Positions 23,331 to 34,555 of a DNA stretch of 64,000 nucleotides are shown piece by piece. The first letter of the stretch is position 1; every line of letters starts with the position of its first letter. Under the pieces are notes generated by a model that saw only the letters and a list, made by a program, of their open reading frames with translations, ran no database searches and had not been told where the DNA came from. The DNA is taken from the NCBI RefSeq assembly GCF_009017415.1, contig NC_092406.1:6324001-6388000 (forward strand). Reading direction: 5' to 3'. A program made the position numbers and the translations under genes. Source of the stretch: Aspergillus flavus (Eukaryota > Ascomycota > Eurotiomycetes > Eurotiales > Aspergillaceae).

Positions 23331-26300
23331 TGCTGAAAGAGTTGGCAAACAAAGATTTTCCCACAAAGTATGGTTCGAAGCGGATATTCCAATTATTCAG
23401 ATGTACTCTTCCGATGGTGTTGGTAGTCAGCTTTTACGTCGATATATAACCTCCTTGCGTCTTGAAATGGATTTCAAATAAATAAATGCCAGAGTCGCTA
23501 TCTCTCTCTATGAGACTAGGTGGAATTTGATCATTCAGCAGCAGAACCCTTTGCCAATGACAGTCTATGTACGAACGAGCGAAGACCAACCAACCGGCTT
23601 ATGCTTCCCACTGTTATGTACATATAGCCAAGGTGCAATACGGAATGCGTGCTACCATAGCAGAGACTTACGTTTCTTCTGAGTTGGTGCGTAGAGATAA
23701 GTATAATCCAGTACAGTTAGCAGAGAGCAGGTAATAACACGAATAACTCCGACGACTGTGCTACCCATATCGGACGGACATTGGTATGTTCCGTGTAGTG
23801 AAATTACCCAGATGGGAAAGACTCCTGGCGAGGTTGATATCATTACTTTTCGAGTTTTCATCCAGATGTTCCTAAATAATAGAGAGAGTAATCTTGGAAC
23901 GGTATCTATATCGGTAACCCTCGTGCGCCGTGTGGGCGGGATGGTAGTAAAGGTGCCTCAGCCCTGGGAAACGACTAAAGAAAGTAAATGGCTGTAAGAG
24001 ATATCGCCAGGGCCCGATATTCCACAAGGCCAAAAGGTCAAATAATTCTGAACCAACGATTCAGAATGCCCTGGTCAGGCCAATATAGCTTCCCGCCGTT
24101 GCAATGGTATATCAACGACTCAAATAAATGGGGAGGAAAGGGGAGGAAGTTTCGTGGGGATACGATCTGGATCTTATCACTCCCATGAAAAGGGAAGCTG
24201 GCTAACAAACCACATTCGACTCGAGTCGCCTTGTATCGCCATACCAGAGGGAATAATCCGTCTTGGCCCTGATAATGTGAGTTTCGTCCCTGTGTGGCCA
24301 TTGTAGTTTGATTTATTGTTCAAACTGCCAATAAGGGACTTAAGAAACCAGGTAAATGTAATTGAGGCAAGTTTTCCTTTTCCTTTGTCTGACATTACTG
24401 GCTAAATCCTAGCCTTTCTTTCGAGCCAGCGTTATGAGCAATATGGCATCCACTCGAGCTCAGGTATAGAGCATTATACACCATATCTACTCACAGGTAG
24501 AACAGGTGGGATGTAGAGTACGTTTTGTTAAGGAACGTCTAGTTTGCTCCTCATATCCTTGTAGGATAAAAGGGTCGCGGATCGTACTCAGTACAGTCTC
24601 CATGGATTTGCCATATTCCCAGCCTTTCCATACCTAGACAGATGGCGTCAGCTTCTGTGAAGGCAAACTCTATCTTGGGACAGACATACCGAGTGCCGCA
24701 GATGCTCTCAACATAAGACGAACTTCTGGCTTGGGTTCGGAATAGATACACGAGTTTGTCGAGTCTGTAGTCGCTCTCAGTAGCCATTTTATTCCGCTGA
24801 ACGGAGCTATTCATTGATTGGAAGAAGAGCCACGCCGATAACTCAGCCGTTCGACAAATCAGTCCATGCGGTCTTGAGCTACCCCGTCACTATGATGGGT
24901 GTTAACCAGGAATATGTGATGGACCTTGGTGAACCTTTGACAGATACCCTGTAGGTAGTCTCCAAAGTTAAAAGAAGGATTAAATAAAAAATGTTCCAGA
25001 TGACGTGAAAGCCATGCTACATTTGAACAAAGGCCAATATTCCCTACACACATCACAGTAAGTGACAAACTAATGTGAATTATATCAATCAATATCTAGC
25101 AGTCGTGCCACAATACAACAGCACATTCCCTTAGTCTGCATTTATCACATCAGAGTCGGAGTCATCCAATACCTCACCATTCCCCGTAGAAAGAGCTGCA
25201 TATCTTTTTCAGCAGCTGCGCAATATTATACTTACGCCTCCTCCCTTATCTACATCCAATTCAACTCATTGATGGTACTAAATTTACATAGTATCTAGCT
25301 GGATAAAGGAAGACTACTAGACCGAGCACGCAGATACAGGTTTTGATACCTACTATTTTCAATATCTAGTTACAAACCCTAAATTGCAATAGTGCATTCA
25401 GTGCCAATCATGAGGCAGCCGTATCCTCTGCAGCCCTCGGGGCTGCACTTGGCCTAGGCATCATCCTAGGTATATTTTTGGCGGCGTGGGGGGTAATCCT
25501 CCTGTGTCGCCATATGCGCTATGTCCGATCCCGGCACGAGAGACAAAGATGGCGTCAGCAAATGACAGCGTAATCAGACTAAATATGCACCGCAACTGCG
25601 TGCTAGGCATACATATGACGCGAGAAACATGAACACGGTGCTCCAGTCGTCCGATTGTCGAGGGCGTATAGACCAGACAAGGACCCAAAGAATATAGCGG
25701 CTAAAAGGGGACCACACTTGCGAGTATAGAAAGGCTTCTCACACTTCTGTGCAGCTTTGCTGTCATATGCTTAAATATTGTCGCATAAGTGAGAAACTTA
25801 AGTGCCTCTACTACAATGAAGAATTTGCTAGACCTGATCTACGAGACCGCCACGAGAACCAATTTTGCAAAAGACCCGGATATATTTTAATAGACTTCTG
25901 AACAACACGCGTACTATGGGAAAAGCCTGGGAAGTACAGTGCAACGAGGACGCTATCACATCGGATAATGGTATCCCGTTACATAGCCCCATTAAACAGA
26001 ACACGCTGGACTTCCCTAAGGTGAATCCGGCAGCTGGGTCTGCTGATCGGTTGGTGTATGTACAAGGGCGAAGTCTGGTGTCGCTATAGGGCTCTGGGGC
26101 TGTTATATTGAGCTTCGGGGCAGGTTCCTTAATGCCGTCTATAACGTGTCCAAGTTCATTAGCGCATGAACTCCATGATACATCAAAGTTCATGTGCGAT
26201 TCGTCGCTGTTTCTGAGCCGCTCTAGTGAACATTACCGACGAAATGTAATGTGGTTCGTGATGGAACAGGATTCTGGTAGAGAGGTTCAGGCGATCATTT

Positions 26301-27063
26301 TATTGGGCATTGTACTCTATTTGTGCAATATACGACCTGAAGCTTGCGCGTAATCCTGACAGTTCAGGTACCAACTGGCACGGTGTTTCGCATTCAACGG
26401 AGGTTTCCATCAAGGCGTCACTTACAAACCGCCAATATGCGAGCATCCTGCCATTACTAGTAACCCCCCTTGGACTCGGGTCAAAGGACTGGTACTTTCA
26501 GTGGTTTTCTGAACACAAGTTGAAGTCATCGTAACCATCAGTTTAGATAGGTAAGTCTGTCAGCTGGACCTATCATAGATGACCACGCATCGAGTTATTC
26601 AGGGAAAGAGGGGTCTGTTTTTTGTTCTTGATGAGTTCTTTTCTAAAGATAGAAAGGTGGAAGAGACCGGTGCTTGTTATACTCCTGTTTTACTAGCATC
26701 ATTAGCCGGGATAGAAGAAATTGACCTGGTTTAAACGTGGGCAAGCTGGTTTCGCCATGACATTTTCCTTATTCCCCGCAATCTACTACATTCTAGCAGT
26801 ATTGCCATTGTGAAGCGTATGATTGGCTTTGCACGGCATGACGATCCCTGCAGTTTAATATGTATGATTATAACACGAGGGCTCGTATTTGGTAGACATT
26901 AAGTTCCAATGGTTTTATGACAGCTGTCCGAAAGACTAATTCTTTCTCCCGCAGATTCAGCCTCAAATCCCAGAGACATAATTATTTTGCCTGAACATTT
27001 TATATTCAATTTACAATTTTACCAGATACTTATACACTAAATCGAAAGAAACACAAGCACACC
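23331..27063. other. Gene-poor region, 3.7 kb
   Basis: No complete gene is recognised. The items noticed are a possible membrane-anchor exon at 25370-25573 (listed separately), a possible tiny spliced frame on the minus strand near 24588-24814, and a 121-codon minus frame at 25828-26193 without known motifs. The stretch is AT-rich with stops in all frames, compatible with decayed DNA next to the aldolase relic. Confidence 0.5.
25370..25573 (+). other. Orphan open frame with one transmembrane segment and basic tail
   Basis: After a CTAG that could be an intron acceptor (25366-25369), 67 codons stay open to a TAA. They encode a short polar stretch, an Ala/Gly/Ile/Leu-rich membrane segment (ALGLGIILGIFLAAWGVILL) and a basic tail (RHMRYVRSRHERQRWRQQ). 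This is the usual end of a single-pass cell-surface or sensor-like protein. No upstream exon with a start or signal peptide was found. It may be a relic or the last exon of a gene I cannot resolve. Confidence 0.25.
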
Positions 27064-27580
27064 ATGGCCTCAAAGTCCTTGACCGGAGCATGCCTGTGTG
27101 GAAAGATCACCTACCGCGTGGATCTCCCCGCCGACGCGCCATCCCCCAAGGTACCCAAGATCAGCATCGCTCCACCTATCGCCATGCTCTTGATGATTTA
27201 GATCCGCCCTAAACTAACAGTTATTCATCACTAAGGTTGCTCTCTGCCACTGCGAGGACTGCAAACGAAACACGGGTGCCCCCTTTTCGTCGAACCTGAT
27301 CGTCCCCAAACCCGCCTTGACCTACACGGCCGGAACCCCCAAGATCTACGCCCATCCGTCTGGAAGTCTGGGCAATGAACTCCAGAGGCACTTCTGCGGG
27401 GATTGTGGGTCCCCGCTTAATACGCAGCCGGGTGGGAGAGGAACTGTTACTGTAAAGACGGGCACGTTAGATGCAGAGTCTCGTGGTGACTTGGGCTTGG
27501 CTTTGGAAATCTTCTGTAAGCGGAGGGAGCAATGGGTGGATCAGATCGGGAGCGTGCCTAAGATTGAGGCCATGCCGTAG
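27064..27580 (+). CDS. GFA/CENP-V domain zinc-binding protein
   Basis: A 143-aa protein from exons 27064-27150 and 27236-27580 (85-bp intron, CTAAC-like branch point, CTAAG acceptor). It shows the zinc-ligand layout of glutathione-dependent formaldehyde-activating (GFA) family proteins: GACLCGKITY near the N-terminus, CHCEDCKRNTGAPFSSN opening exon 2, and FCGDCGSPL later. The length fits single-domain fungal members. Most of these have no proven substrate, so an S-hydroxymethylglutathione-related activity should not be assumed. It sits 278 bp upstream of the class II aldolase gene on the same strand; the two could serve aldehyde or carbohydrate metabolism, but that is only adjacency. Confidence 0.9.
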
Positions 27581-27750
27581 CTTATCTTGTCTGTTTTGTC
27601 TTGCAGGGAGGATTATATGTGGAGATCGCAATATTATATTCTTTTTATCCACTGCAGTATGATTACTACCAAAGTAATCAATATAGAGAACAACCTCGGG
27701 TTCTGCTCGGTAACTCTAATCAGGTTAATTACCCCGCGTTCTCCATCCTT

Positions 27751-27759
27751 ATCAGATAA
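27751..27759 (+). promoter_or_regulatory. GATA-palindrome ATCAGATAA (SreA-type consensus)
   Basis: The sequence TTATCAGATAAG at 27749-27760 contains two opposed GATA cores and matches the ATCWGATAA consensus reported for the iron-sensing GATA repressor SreA of Aspergillus. It lies 99 bp before the ATG of the class II aldolase gene. AreA-type nitrogen control would use single GATA cores and is the alternative. Binding is inferred only. Confidence 0.45.
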
Positions 27760-27857
27760 GCATTTAATCTTGATTTCCCCAACAACTGCCACTTTGTCCT
27801 TCGACCAGTCACGACAACTTCATTACATCTACCATCGTCGAACAAACAGACAGCAAC

Positions 27858-28874
27858 ATGGCGCCCCCAACTGCAACCGAGACCGCTCCCCCCATCACTC
27901 TCCAAGCCCGGGAATCTACCCAGGAGGCCGGCGCCGAGAAAGCCAAAGTAAAGATGAACATTCCCAGACCACCCGTATTCGAAGACAAGGTGAAAGAGCG
28001 TGAATACCTTAAAGGCCGACTGGCAGCGGCGTTCCGCATCTTTGGAAAGAATGGATACGACGAGGGTATGACCACCAGACAAGCCCCACTATATATTTAT
28101 TGTCTCAGAGTTACGATATAATCGGTTAGCTGACTATATATCGACGCAACACAGGCGTGGCCGGCCACATCACCCTTCGCGACCCCGTCGACCCCAGCAC
28201 ATTCTGGGTTAATCCATTTGGTGTCGCCTTTTCTCAGATCAAGGCCTCTGACTTGATCCTGGTCAACCATGCCGGGGAGGTCATCGACGGTGGCCCATGC
28301 CGATTACTCAACGCCGCCGCGTTCATGATCCATTCGGCCATCCATGCTGCTCGTCCAGACGTCAACTGCGCAGCGCACAGCCACAGTCTGCACGGTCGCG
28401 CGTTTTGCAGTCTCGGTCGGCCATTGGATATTATCACTCAGGATGCGTGTGCCTTTTACAATGTTAGTCTGGCCGGGACTTCTTTTACCGAGCTTCCATA
28501 ACTAACGTATGGTACAGGATCATGTCGTGTACAAACAATTTAATGGCATTGTCCTCGCCGAGGAAGAAGGAAAGAATATCGCCGCAGCATTGGGCGACAA
28601 GAAGGCGGCTCTGTTACAGAATCATGGTCTCTTGACAGTTGGAAATACGATCGAGGAGACGGTGTTTTGGTTCGTGAGCTTGGAGAAGTGCTGTTATGCA
28701 CAGTTATTGGCTGATGCGGCGGCGGCGGGACGAGGAGGACAGACGATCAAGGTGGATGATGCCGATGCGGCCTTTACGTATAAATCTGTGGGGACGCCTT
28801 TGGCGGGTTATTTCAGCGCGAAACCGCTGTTTGATGTGATTCATGAAGAGACGAAGGGGAGTTATTTGAATTAG
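27858..28874 (+). CDS. Class II aldolase/adducin domain protein
   Basis: A cytosolic zinc-dependent aldolase/epimerase-like fold protein, 290 aa. Exons 27858-28065, 28155-28462 and 28518-28874; introns of 89 and 55 bp, the second with a CTAAC branch point just before the TACAG acceptor. Landmarks: AFRIFGKNGYDEGVAGHITLRDP at the N-terminal edge, NPFGVAFSQIKASDLILVNHAGEV, metal ligands in CAAHSHSLHGRAF (HXH pattern), and LLQNHGLLTVGNTIEETVFW with the third metal His. These match fungal class II aldolase/adducin N-terminal domain proteins of 280-300 aa. The true substrate is unknown for most members; an L-fuculose- or ribulose-phosphate-type reaction is possible. A GATA-palindrome sits 99 bp upstream. 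Confidence 0.92.
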
Positions 28875-29434
28875 TGGGCTTGTTTTACTATCCAAGATGT
28901 CTTAATGAATGTTTCTTTTTTCTTCGAAGCGCTGTCTAGTTCCTGCGGATGTCATATAGGATGAAGCTACGTTAGTTTCCTTTTTCCTGAACAACGTAGA
29001 ACATCTTTGGAGGCAAACTACTGATGCATGCCATTACATTTGAAGTGGATGAACGCATTGCACACAAGACCAGTTGGTATCGAGTAGTTGAGAGTAGGAG
29101 AGATGTTAGTGGGAGATTGTAGTCAGTTGTCCTAGTCTAGTATGTGGGGAAGGGAAAGGTTGCAAACATTACGAATCAGATAGAAAGAAGAAAACAATTG
29201 TAGAAAGCTCTCATGCTCGGTATGACTAGAATCACATTAAACCTTAATGTTGGTTTCATTCCCTCTTGAAGCTGCAACGCTTCCTAGCCATCAAGCATCC
29301 ATCTCGTACAAGCACACAGTAGATCACAGAAACGGAAATGGCCGAGAGTTGTCACCTAGTTGCAATTCGCCACTTTCCATCTCTCGTATCCAACAGTCAA
29401 GAATTCACATCTTGCCGACAGGGCCAGCCTTTTC
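28875..29434. other. Intergenic / possible retroelement remnant
   Basis: The space between the aldolase gene and the gag relic may contain further decayed gag sequence on the minus strand, but no reverse transcriptase, protease or LTR could be recognised. Confidence 0.45.
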
Positions 29435-30282
29435 CTACTTTGCCAGTAACTCAACCTGTGCGGCATACCTCAAAGTAAAAAATGAAGAATCATCTCTTGC
29501 TCTCTTTTGCAATGAACTGCTCATGCCATTACAAAGTCTCTGGCTGCGTTCGTGCTCAGATAATGATGTTGAGAAATCGTCCTCCAGCATCACCAGATAG
29601 TTTGCGAAGTCTTGCACGGTTTCATCGCAGTGTTTTCGAGTGACATTCCATCGATGGCGCGCCAGCCTTGGTGTTGCCGGCCTCTCAATTTGCCGTAGTA
29701 GAAAGAAGCAGAACTCGTCCCATGTATGTGTTCGTCCGCTAGACTCTTCAAGTGTCGTCCATTCATCGAGGATAAGGCGAGATAGATGTCTCTTTGCTTC
29801 GGCAATCTTGTTCTTATCAGAAGCAAAATGCTGTTCATGTTTGCAAAAGAAACCTCGCAAGTTGCTAACCAGGGTGATATACGATGATCGATCCCGTCCA
29901 CAGTACTTTTTGTTTATGGGAAGCTTTGGCACCTCTCTTCTAGATATGACATTGCCGCTAGTGTTATTATTACCAGTAACGGGTTTGGGTCTCGAGTCCG
30001 ATGGCTTGCCTTTATGCCCTTATCTGCTGGTATGGCACTACCTGCAGTAAGTCGAGTAGGTGTATGCGATGAATTGAGGGAGCGATCGCCGGTCATCATT
30101 TGTGATTCTGTCGCTTGCAGACGGTGTTGAGCGTCGGCCAACAGCTGGCTTTCGCGGGCAATCTCATTGCGTAGTTCCAGTATTTTGCGTTGGTTGCGGA
30201 TGTCTGTCAATCGATTTTGCAGACGGAGGATCTCTGCAGTGGTGTTAGGCTGGTCGACTGGGATCACCGAATTCGAGGCCAT
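29435..30282 (-). mobile_element. Broken LTR-retrotransposon gag gene
   Basis: The minus strand encodes an N-terminal Leu/Arg/Gln-rich coiled-coil segment (30282 onwards: AEILRLQNRLTDIRNQRKIL) and, in a different frame from about 29990 to 29435, a capsid-like segment. The latter has GFFCKHEQHFASDKNKIAEA, WTTLEESSGRTHTWDEFCFF, DETVQDFANYLVMLE and RLCNGMSSSLQKRARDD. This is the pattern of fungal gag proteins (capsid folded around a W-x-E-F core, then an ending loop before the zinc knuckle). The two frames overlap around 29914-29990, so at least one frameshift separates them, and the frame stops before any zinc knuckle, protease or reverse transcriptase. It is a dead fragment rather than an active element. 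Ty3/gypsy versus copia cannot be decided. Confidence 0.65.
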
Positions 30283-31535
30283 GGCGTCTGTGATGCGAAA
30301 GCCACGATCACACGGTCACTGGTCAATGTTGAAGTCGCTTTGTTCGAGGCGTGGTCCCAGTGGGTACCAAGCAGGTGGGTGTAGTTCAGCATTTCCATCA
30401 GGGGCAGAAGCAGATGCCCGTCGAGAAGAAATTTGGTCTTTGTGTTAAAGGGATTGTATTCACTGCTTCTTCTTAACGCGTCCGCCCTGACGTCACGTGG
30501 TGCCTGCCGTGTGGTCGGATTGCCGTTTCGGGTTAAATGACTGCTTCGGTCTCATTGGCCAATTTGATGGCATGATGGCTGGATACCTGAGGCACCATTA
30601 ATCGACACCTAGCGGTTGGGCACGTTTTCTGTTGTGATCAAAGTCAAGTCAATCAAAGGTACGGGACATGTCCATGCCCTGTGGCGGATATTTTTCCACC
30701 AAGTCGGGCATCTTCGGAGGATGTCTGATTCACTGGCACCATGCATTAGAGATGCATAAATAAGCAAGCATTTGGGTCTCCACCTCTTCAGCACTGATCG
30801 GATGAACCTGTCCTGCGATGCGATGTTAGTGGAACTAGGCATGTATGTACTATGTGCAACCAAGAGCTGAGCTTTTGCTTAGTTGGAAGTCGCTTGGAGA
30901 AAAATCAAGGAAGAAGAGAAAGTTTTTTCATCGTCCCCGTCCATCAAGAACTTGAATTAACGAGATAGGGCTAATGAGTCCGGAAACGGCAACTCTCTTG
31001 GCAAAAAAAATACTACTCTAGTCAACTGCAGCTAGGCTAGCCCGACACTCACGACGGCACTTCAAGGACTAGTTTCGAGCCGACTATCGAGGTGCCAATG
31101 ACGCTGTACAATCTCCACCGCTGGCTGTGTGGGATGATCATTTAGCAGAAGATTGAACGTCGATCCGGATGTGATCGACGGCATCAGCGACTGTCCAGCA
31201 GACTGGTCGCCAAGGGATTGGCACAACCCCTCACTGGAGAACTGTGGACAGACTGTTACTCCTACTACTAATCTGACCGTGTCGATCATTCAACCAACTA
31301 ACCGACTTTGCAAACCCTGCTTGCTTTCTTCATCACTCTCCATTCATCCAAGCTTTCAAATCACCCTCTTCTTCCCCCCTCTCCATTTTTTCTTTTTTTC
31401 TTTCTTTCTCCACTTCTCCCCATCACTTACAACCCCCCCGGTTGTAACGATGAAGATACTGTTGCGCAATCAGTAGTTTTCTATTATCGATCTCCCGTCT
31501 ACCACTGGTACTGCACGGGTGTACTCGTCGCCAAC
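30283..31535. promoter_or_regulatory. Intergenic with CT-rich promoter of the MFS gene
   Basis: It holds the upstream side of the gag relic and the promoter of the siderophore-type transporter. A strong pyrimidine tract (about 31320-31440) is a common fungal core-promoter feature. A combined CRE/E-box TGACGTCACGTG lies at 30488-30499. No ATCWGATAA was seen in the 500 bp before the transporter start. Confidence 0.5.
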
Positions 31536-33590
31536 ATGCTGGCTACTTGGAGAAGGTTTTTCCATCCGTCGGGGAACGACGATGCTTCCAATCCTTCCTC
31601 GCTGTACAATGAGAAATGCGGCGAGCTCGAAATCAACGTCACAGAATCCAGTCCACCAAAAGCGACTGGAGCGGTCAAAATCGAGGCCGTCGAAGCTGTG
31701 GGCGGCCGGAAGGGAAGATATCTGCTCTATATCGGGTATGCACTGCCAGTATCCTATACGAGTACGATCCAGCTAACTACCTCATACCGTTCAGCTTGGT
31801 CCTGGTTATGGTCATCTTGTGAGTCTTGTGGTGATCTTCAAAGCCCTCTATGTAGCTCTAACATGCGCTTAGTGAACTGGACAACTCTACCGTAGGGACT
31901 TATCGCAACTTCGCGACGTCCGACTTCAAACATCTTTCCGTGCTGGCCACGCTCAACACTGCGGCTAGCATTATCACGGCAGTAAGTAAACCGCCCATAG
32001 CCAAAGTCTCGGACGTCTTGGGGCGAGCCGAGGCATACATCTTTACCATCACATGCTACATTCTGTCGTATATTCTCTGTGCCTCGTCCAAAACGTTCAA
32101 CATCTATGCGGGTGGTTACGTATTCTATTCCGTCGGCCAGGCCGGCACGGCCATCCTCAACTCCACCGTCGTGTCGGACATCTCGTCCATGCGCTGGCGG
32201 GGCTTTGTCTACAACATCCTGTACATTCCCTTCTTGATCACGCCATGGGTGTCGGCATTCATCGTCGAGAGTGTCGTTAATGGCATCGGCTGGCGCTGGG
32301 GTATCGGCATGTTCGCCATCTTGATGCCCTTCTGCGCCAGTTTCATCATTGTCACCCTCCTGGTTTTCGAACGACGGGCTAAACGCTCTGGCCTCATCCT
32401 GACTGAGAGACTGAATCTCTTCACTTTCTGTTCGCGCATCGATCTTGGCGGCATCACCCTGCTGAGTGGCGGATTTGCGTTGGTCCTGATCCCCATCACC
32501 CTGGCTGCCACGACATCCGATTGCTGGAAGACTCCGTGGGTCGTCGTCTTGATAGTGCTTGGCGCCATCGCTCTGGCCTGTCTGTATCCGTACGAGAAAT
32601 ACTTTGCCCGCCACCCGGTCGTCCCCACCCACTACTTCCGTACCTTGTCCGTTGTGGTCTCAATGGCGTTGGCATGCGTTGACAACATCGGATTTGGAAC
32701 CACCCAGACCTACCTGTACGTCTGGTCCATGGTGTCCCACAACTTCTCGCCCCGTGATGCGCAGTTTCTCAACTACACCAACAGCGTCATGCAGGCGTTG
32801 GTGGGGATGGGCACCGGACTGCTCATGTATCGATTACGGTCGTACAAATGGATCGGGGTGGTGGGCGCCGCCATCCGAATGGTCGGGTACGGAGTGATGG
32901 TCCGTCTGCGCAAAAACGAGAGCTCTGTTGCGGAACTGTTCATCGTGCAGCTGATCCAGGGCGCTGGCAGCGGCATGATAGAAACGATCGTCATCGTCGC
33001 GGCACAGATTTCTGTGTCTCATGCCGAACTGGCGCAGGTTACGTCGCTCATCCTGCTGGGATCGTTCTTGGGCAATGGGATCGGCTCCGCGATCGCTGGT
33101 GCCATTTACTCCAATCAACTGCGTGACCGGCTGCGTTTGCATCTCGGACACAGTGTTGATGAGGCCACCGTCGTCCGGTTGTACAACTCCATTACGGATA
33201 CGTTGCCGACTTGGGGAACGGCGGAGCGAAATGCGGTAAACCGAGCTGTACGTTCATCTTCCTTTGTTTGCTGTTTGACTTGAGCTATCTGCTAACCTTT
33301 CTTTCAGTATTCCGATGTCATGGGGTATGTCTCTCGAGGTGGTTCAATGATGCATGCTAACAATCGCAGGTACATCACCATCGCCGCGCTGGCGCTGTCC
33401 GCTCCCGTCGTGATCCTCTCTCTGTTGATACCGAACAAGAGGCTCGGGTACGCACATATCTCTCATCCTGTTTACAATGCTTGCGCTAACCAGCTACAGC
33501 GACGGACACAACCTGGTTCAAGACAACCAAAGCAACGATTCACGAACCTCCGACGAAACCCTGGTGGACGAAAAGACCTGCACCCGATAA
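31536..33590 (+). CDS. Siderophore-iron transporter-like MFS protein (SIT/ARN type)
   Basis: A 14-helix MFS carrier of the Mir/Arn family, which imports ferric siderophores at the plasma membrane; 594 aa. Six exons: 31536-31735, 31795-31818, 31873-33247, 33308-33324, 33370-33447, 33500-33590. Two are micro-exons (24 and 17 nt), both required to keep phase. A polar N-terminal tail with Lys/Glu precedes TM1. Landmarks: FELDNSTVGTYRNFATSDF, KPPIAKVSDVLGRAEAY, SSMRWRGFVYNILYIPFL, WRWGIGMFAI, DLGGITLLSGGFALVL, DNIGFGTTQTYLYVWSMV, GAGSGMIETIVIVAAQ and LLGSFLGNGIGSAIAGAIYS. The C-terminal tail ends LVDEKTCTR. No siderophore biosynthesis gene is in the window; the carried siderophore is unknown. Its 3' end is 131 bp from the convergent lipase. 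Confidence 0.93.
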
Positions 33591-33721
33591 TTCTAATGCC
33601 GCGATATGTGCGACGTTGATGCTGATGACTATACATTAATGCATGTACATATGGGACTATATACTTTTGATATCAATACAGAGAAGATTGCTCTCGAACT
33701 CCATTTTCACACAGACCACAA

Positions 33722-34555
33722 TCAGATCTTTCCTGGCGACCCAATCACACAGATGAACTTCCTGTCCGGCGTGCCATCGAGAGCATTCTTGACCAGGTTC
33801 CAGACATTCAAATCATACGCCTCCCCAATATGTCCGACGGGGTCAAGGGGACAGAAGTCCTGCACGTAGATATTATTGGCGCCCTCCACCCACGACGTCT
33901 CATGCGGCGTAACCATCTCATCGTATTTCGAGACAATCACCGTCAGATTATTCCCCGACTGCAGGATAGGCTGACCATCATTCAATCGCTTCACGGCAGC
34001 CCCATCGGGACCCAACTCATCACACGCCGGACACCCAAACGTACTCAACACGTCCCCCACAACCTCCCGGGAAACATTTCCGAAAAGATAAGCCAGATTA
34101 TACAGACCACCGAAATTAGTCCCGTGCGTCGGGGGCGCGATCGCCACAATCTTATCGAGGAGGCCCGAGACCCCCTGGAATTTGGGAACGTAGAGCGATT
34201 GGAACGCGCCCTCGGAATGGCCCACCAGATCGACTTTCTTGGCGCCGGTTTTGTCGGCCACGTCGCGGATGTAGGCGGCGATTTCGCTGGAGGATTCGCT
34301 GATCGGGCGCAGGCCGCCGAGGAGCGGGAAGCCGTCGTATGCGCCGTAGGTTTGCGCGTAGGTGCAGTAGCCTTGCGATTGGAGCCAGTATTGGAGGAAG
34401 TTTAGGTCTTCGTAGTACGTGGCCCCGAGACCGTGGAGGAGGACAACCGGGTTCGGGTGCTCCGATGTCAGTTCACACTCGAAGTCATTGATGCCGAATA
34501 TTGCCAAGGAAGGGGTGAGCAGGGCGGCCAGGGGAAGGAGGGAATGTAACTTCAT
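33722..34555 (-). CDS. Secreted class 2 lipase-like alpha/beta hydrolase
   Basis: Extracellular triacylglycerol lipase/esterase of the Lipase_2 family, 277 aa, single exon. Signal peptide MKLHSLLPLAALLTPSLA. Motifs: NPVVLLHGLGATYYED (oxyanion HGLG), nucleophile elbow GHSEG (Ser near residue 113), Asp in VSKYDEMVTP and His in DPVGHIGEAYD. Cysteines at the mature N-terminus and in FGCPACDELG may form disulfides. The ATG at 34555 is chosen because it begins the signal peptide. Transcribed toward the siderophore transporter; no functional link is visible. Confidence 0.92.
   Translation of the reverse strand: MKLHSLLPLAALLTPSLAIFGINDFECELTSEHPNPVVLLHGLGATYYEDLNFLQYWLQSQGYCTYAQTYGAYDGFPLLGGLRPISESSSEIAAYIRDVADKTGAKKVDLVGHSEGAFQSLYVPKFQGVSGLLDKIVAIAPPTHGTNFGGLYNLAYLFGNVSREVVGDVLSTFGCPACDELGPDGAAVKRLNDGQPILQSGNNLTVIVSKYDEMVTPHETSWVEGANNIYVQDFCPLDPVGHIGEAYDLNVWNLVKNALDGTPDRKFICVIGSPGKI

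Noticed and set aside
24588..24814. Possible tiny two-exon gene on the minus strand (GTATGT donor, CTGAC branch, CTAG acceptor; about 57 aa)
   Set aside because: The splice signals are good, but the peptide has no motif or signal sequence and such signals arise by chance in 3.7 kb of AT-rich DNA.
25828..26193. 121-codon minus-strand frame
   Set aside because: No recognisable domain, no neighbouring exon that extends it, and an equally open frame on the other strand.
31320..31440. Low-complexity pyrimidine tract as a possible repeat element
   Set aside because: It lies directly upstream of a gene start and is the common CT-rich type of fungal promoter, not a transposon end.
31838..32632. 264-codon open frame on the minus strand
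   Set aside because: It is antisense to the third exon of the siderophore-type transporter, and its charged, repetitive composition is a mirror of the membrane protein's codons.
33830..34405. 191-codon plus-strand frame
   Set aside because: It is antisense to the class 2 lipase with complete catalytic triad.
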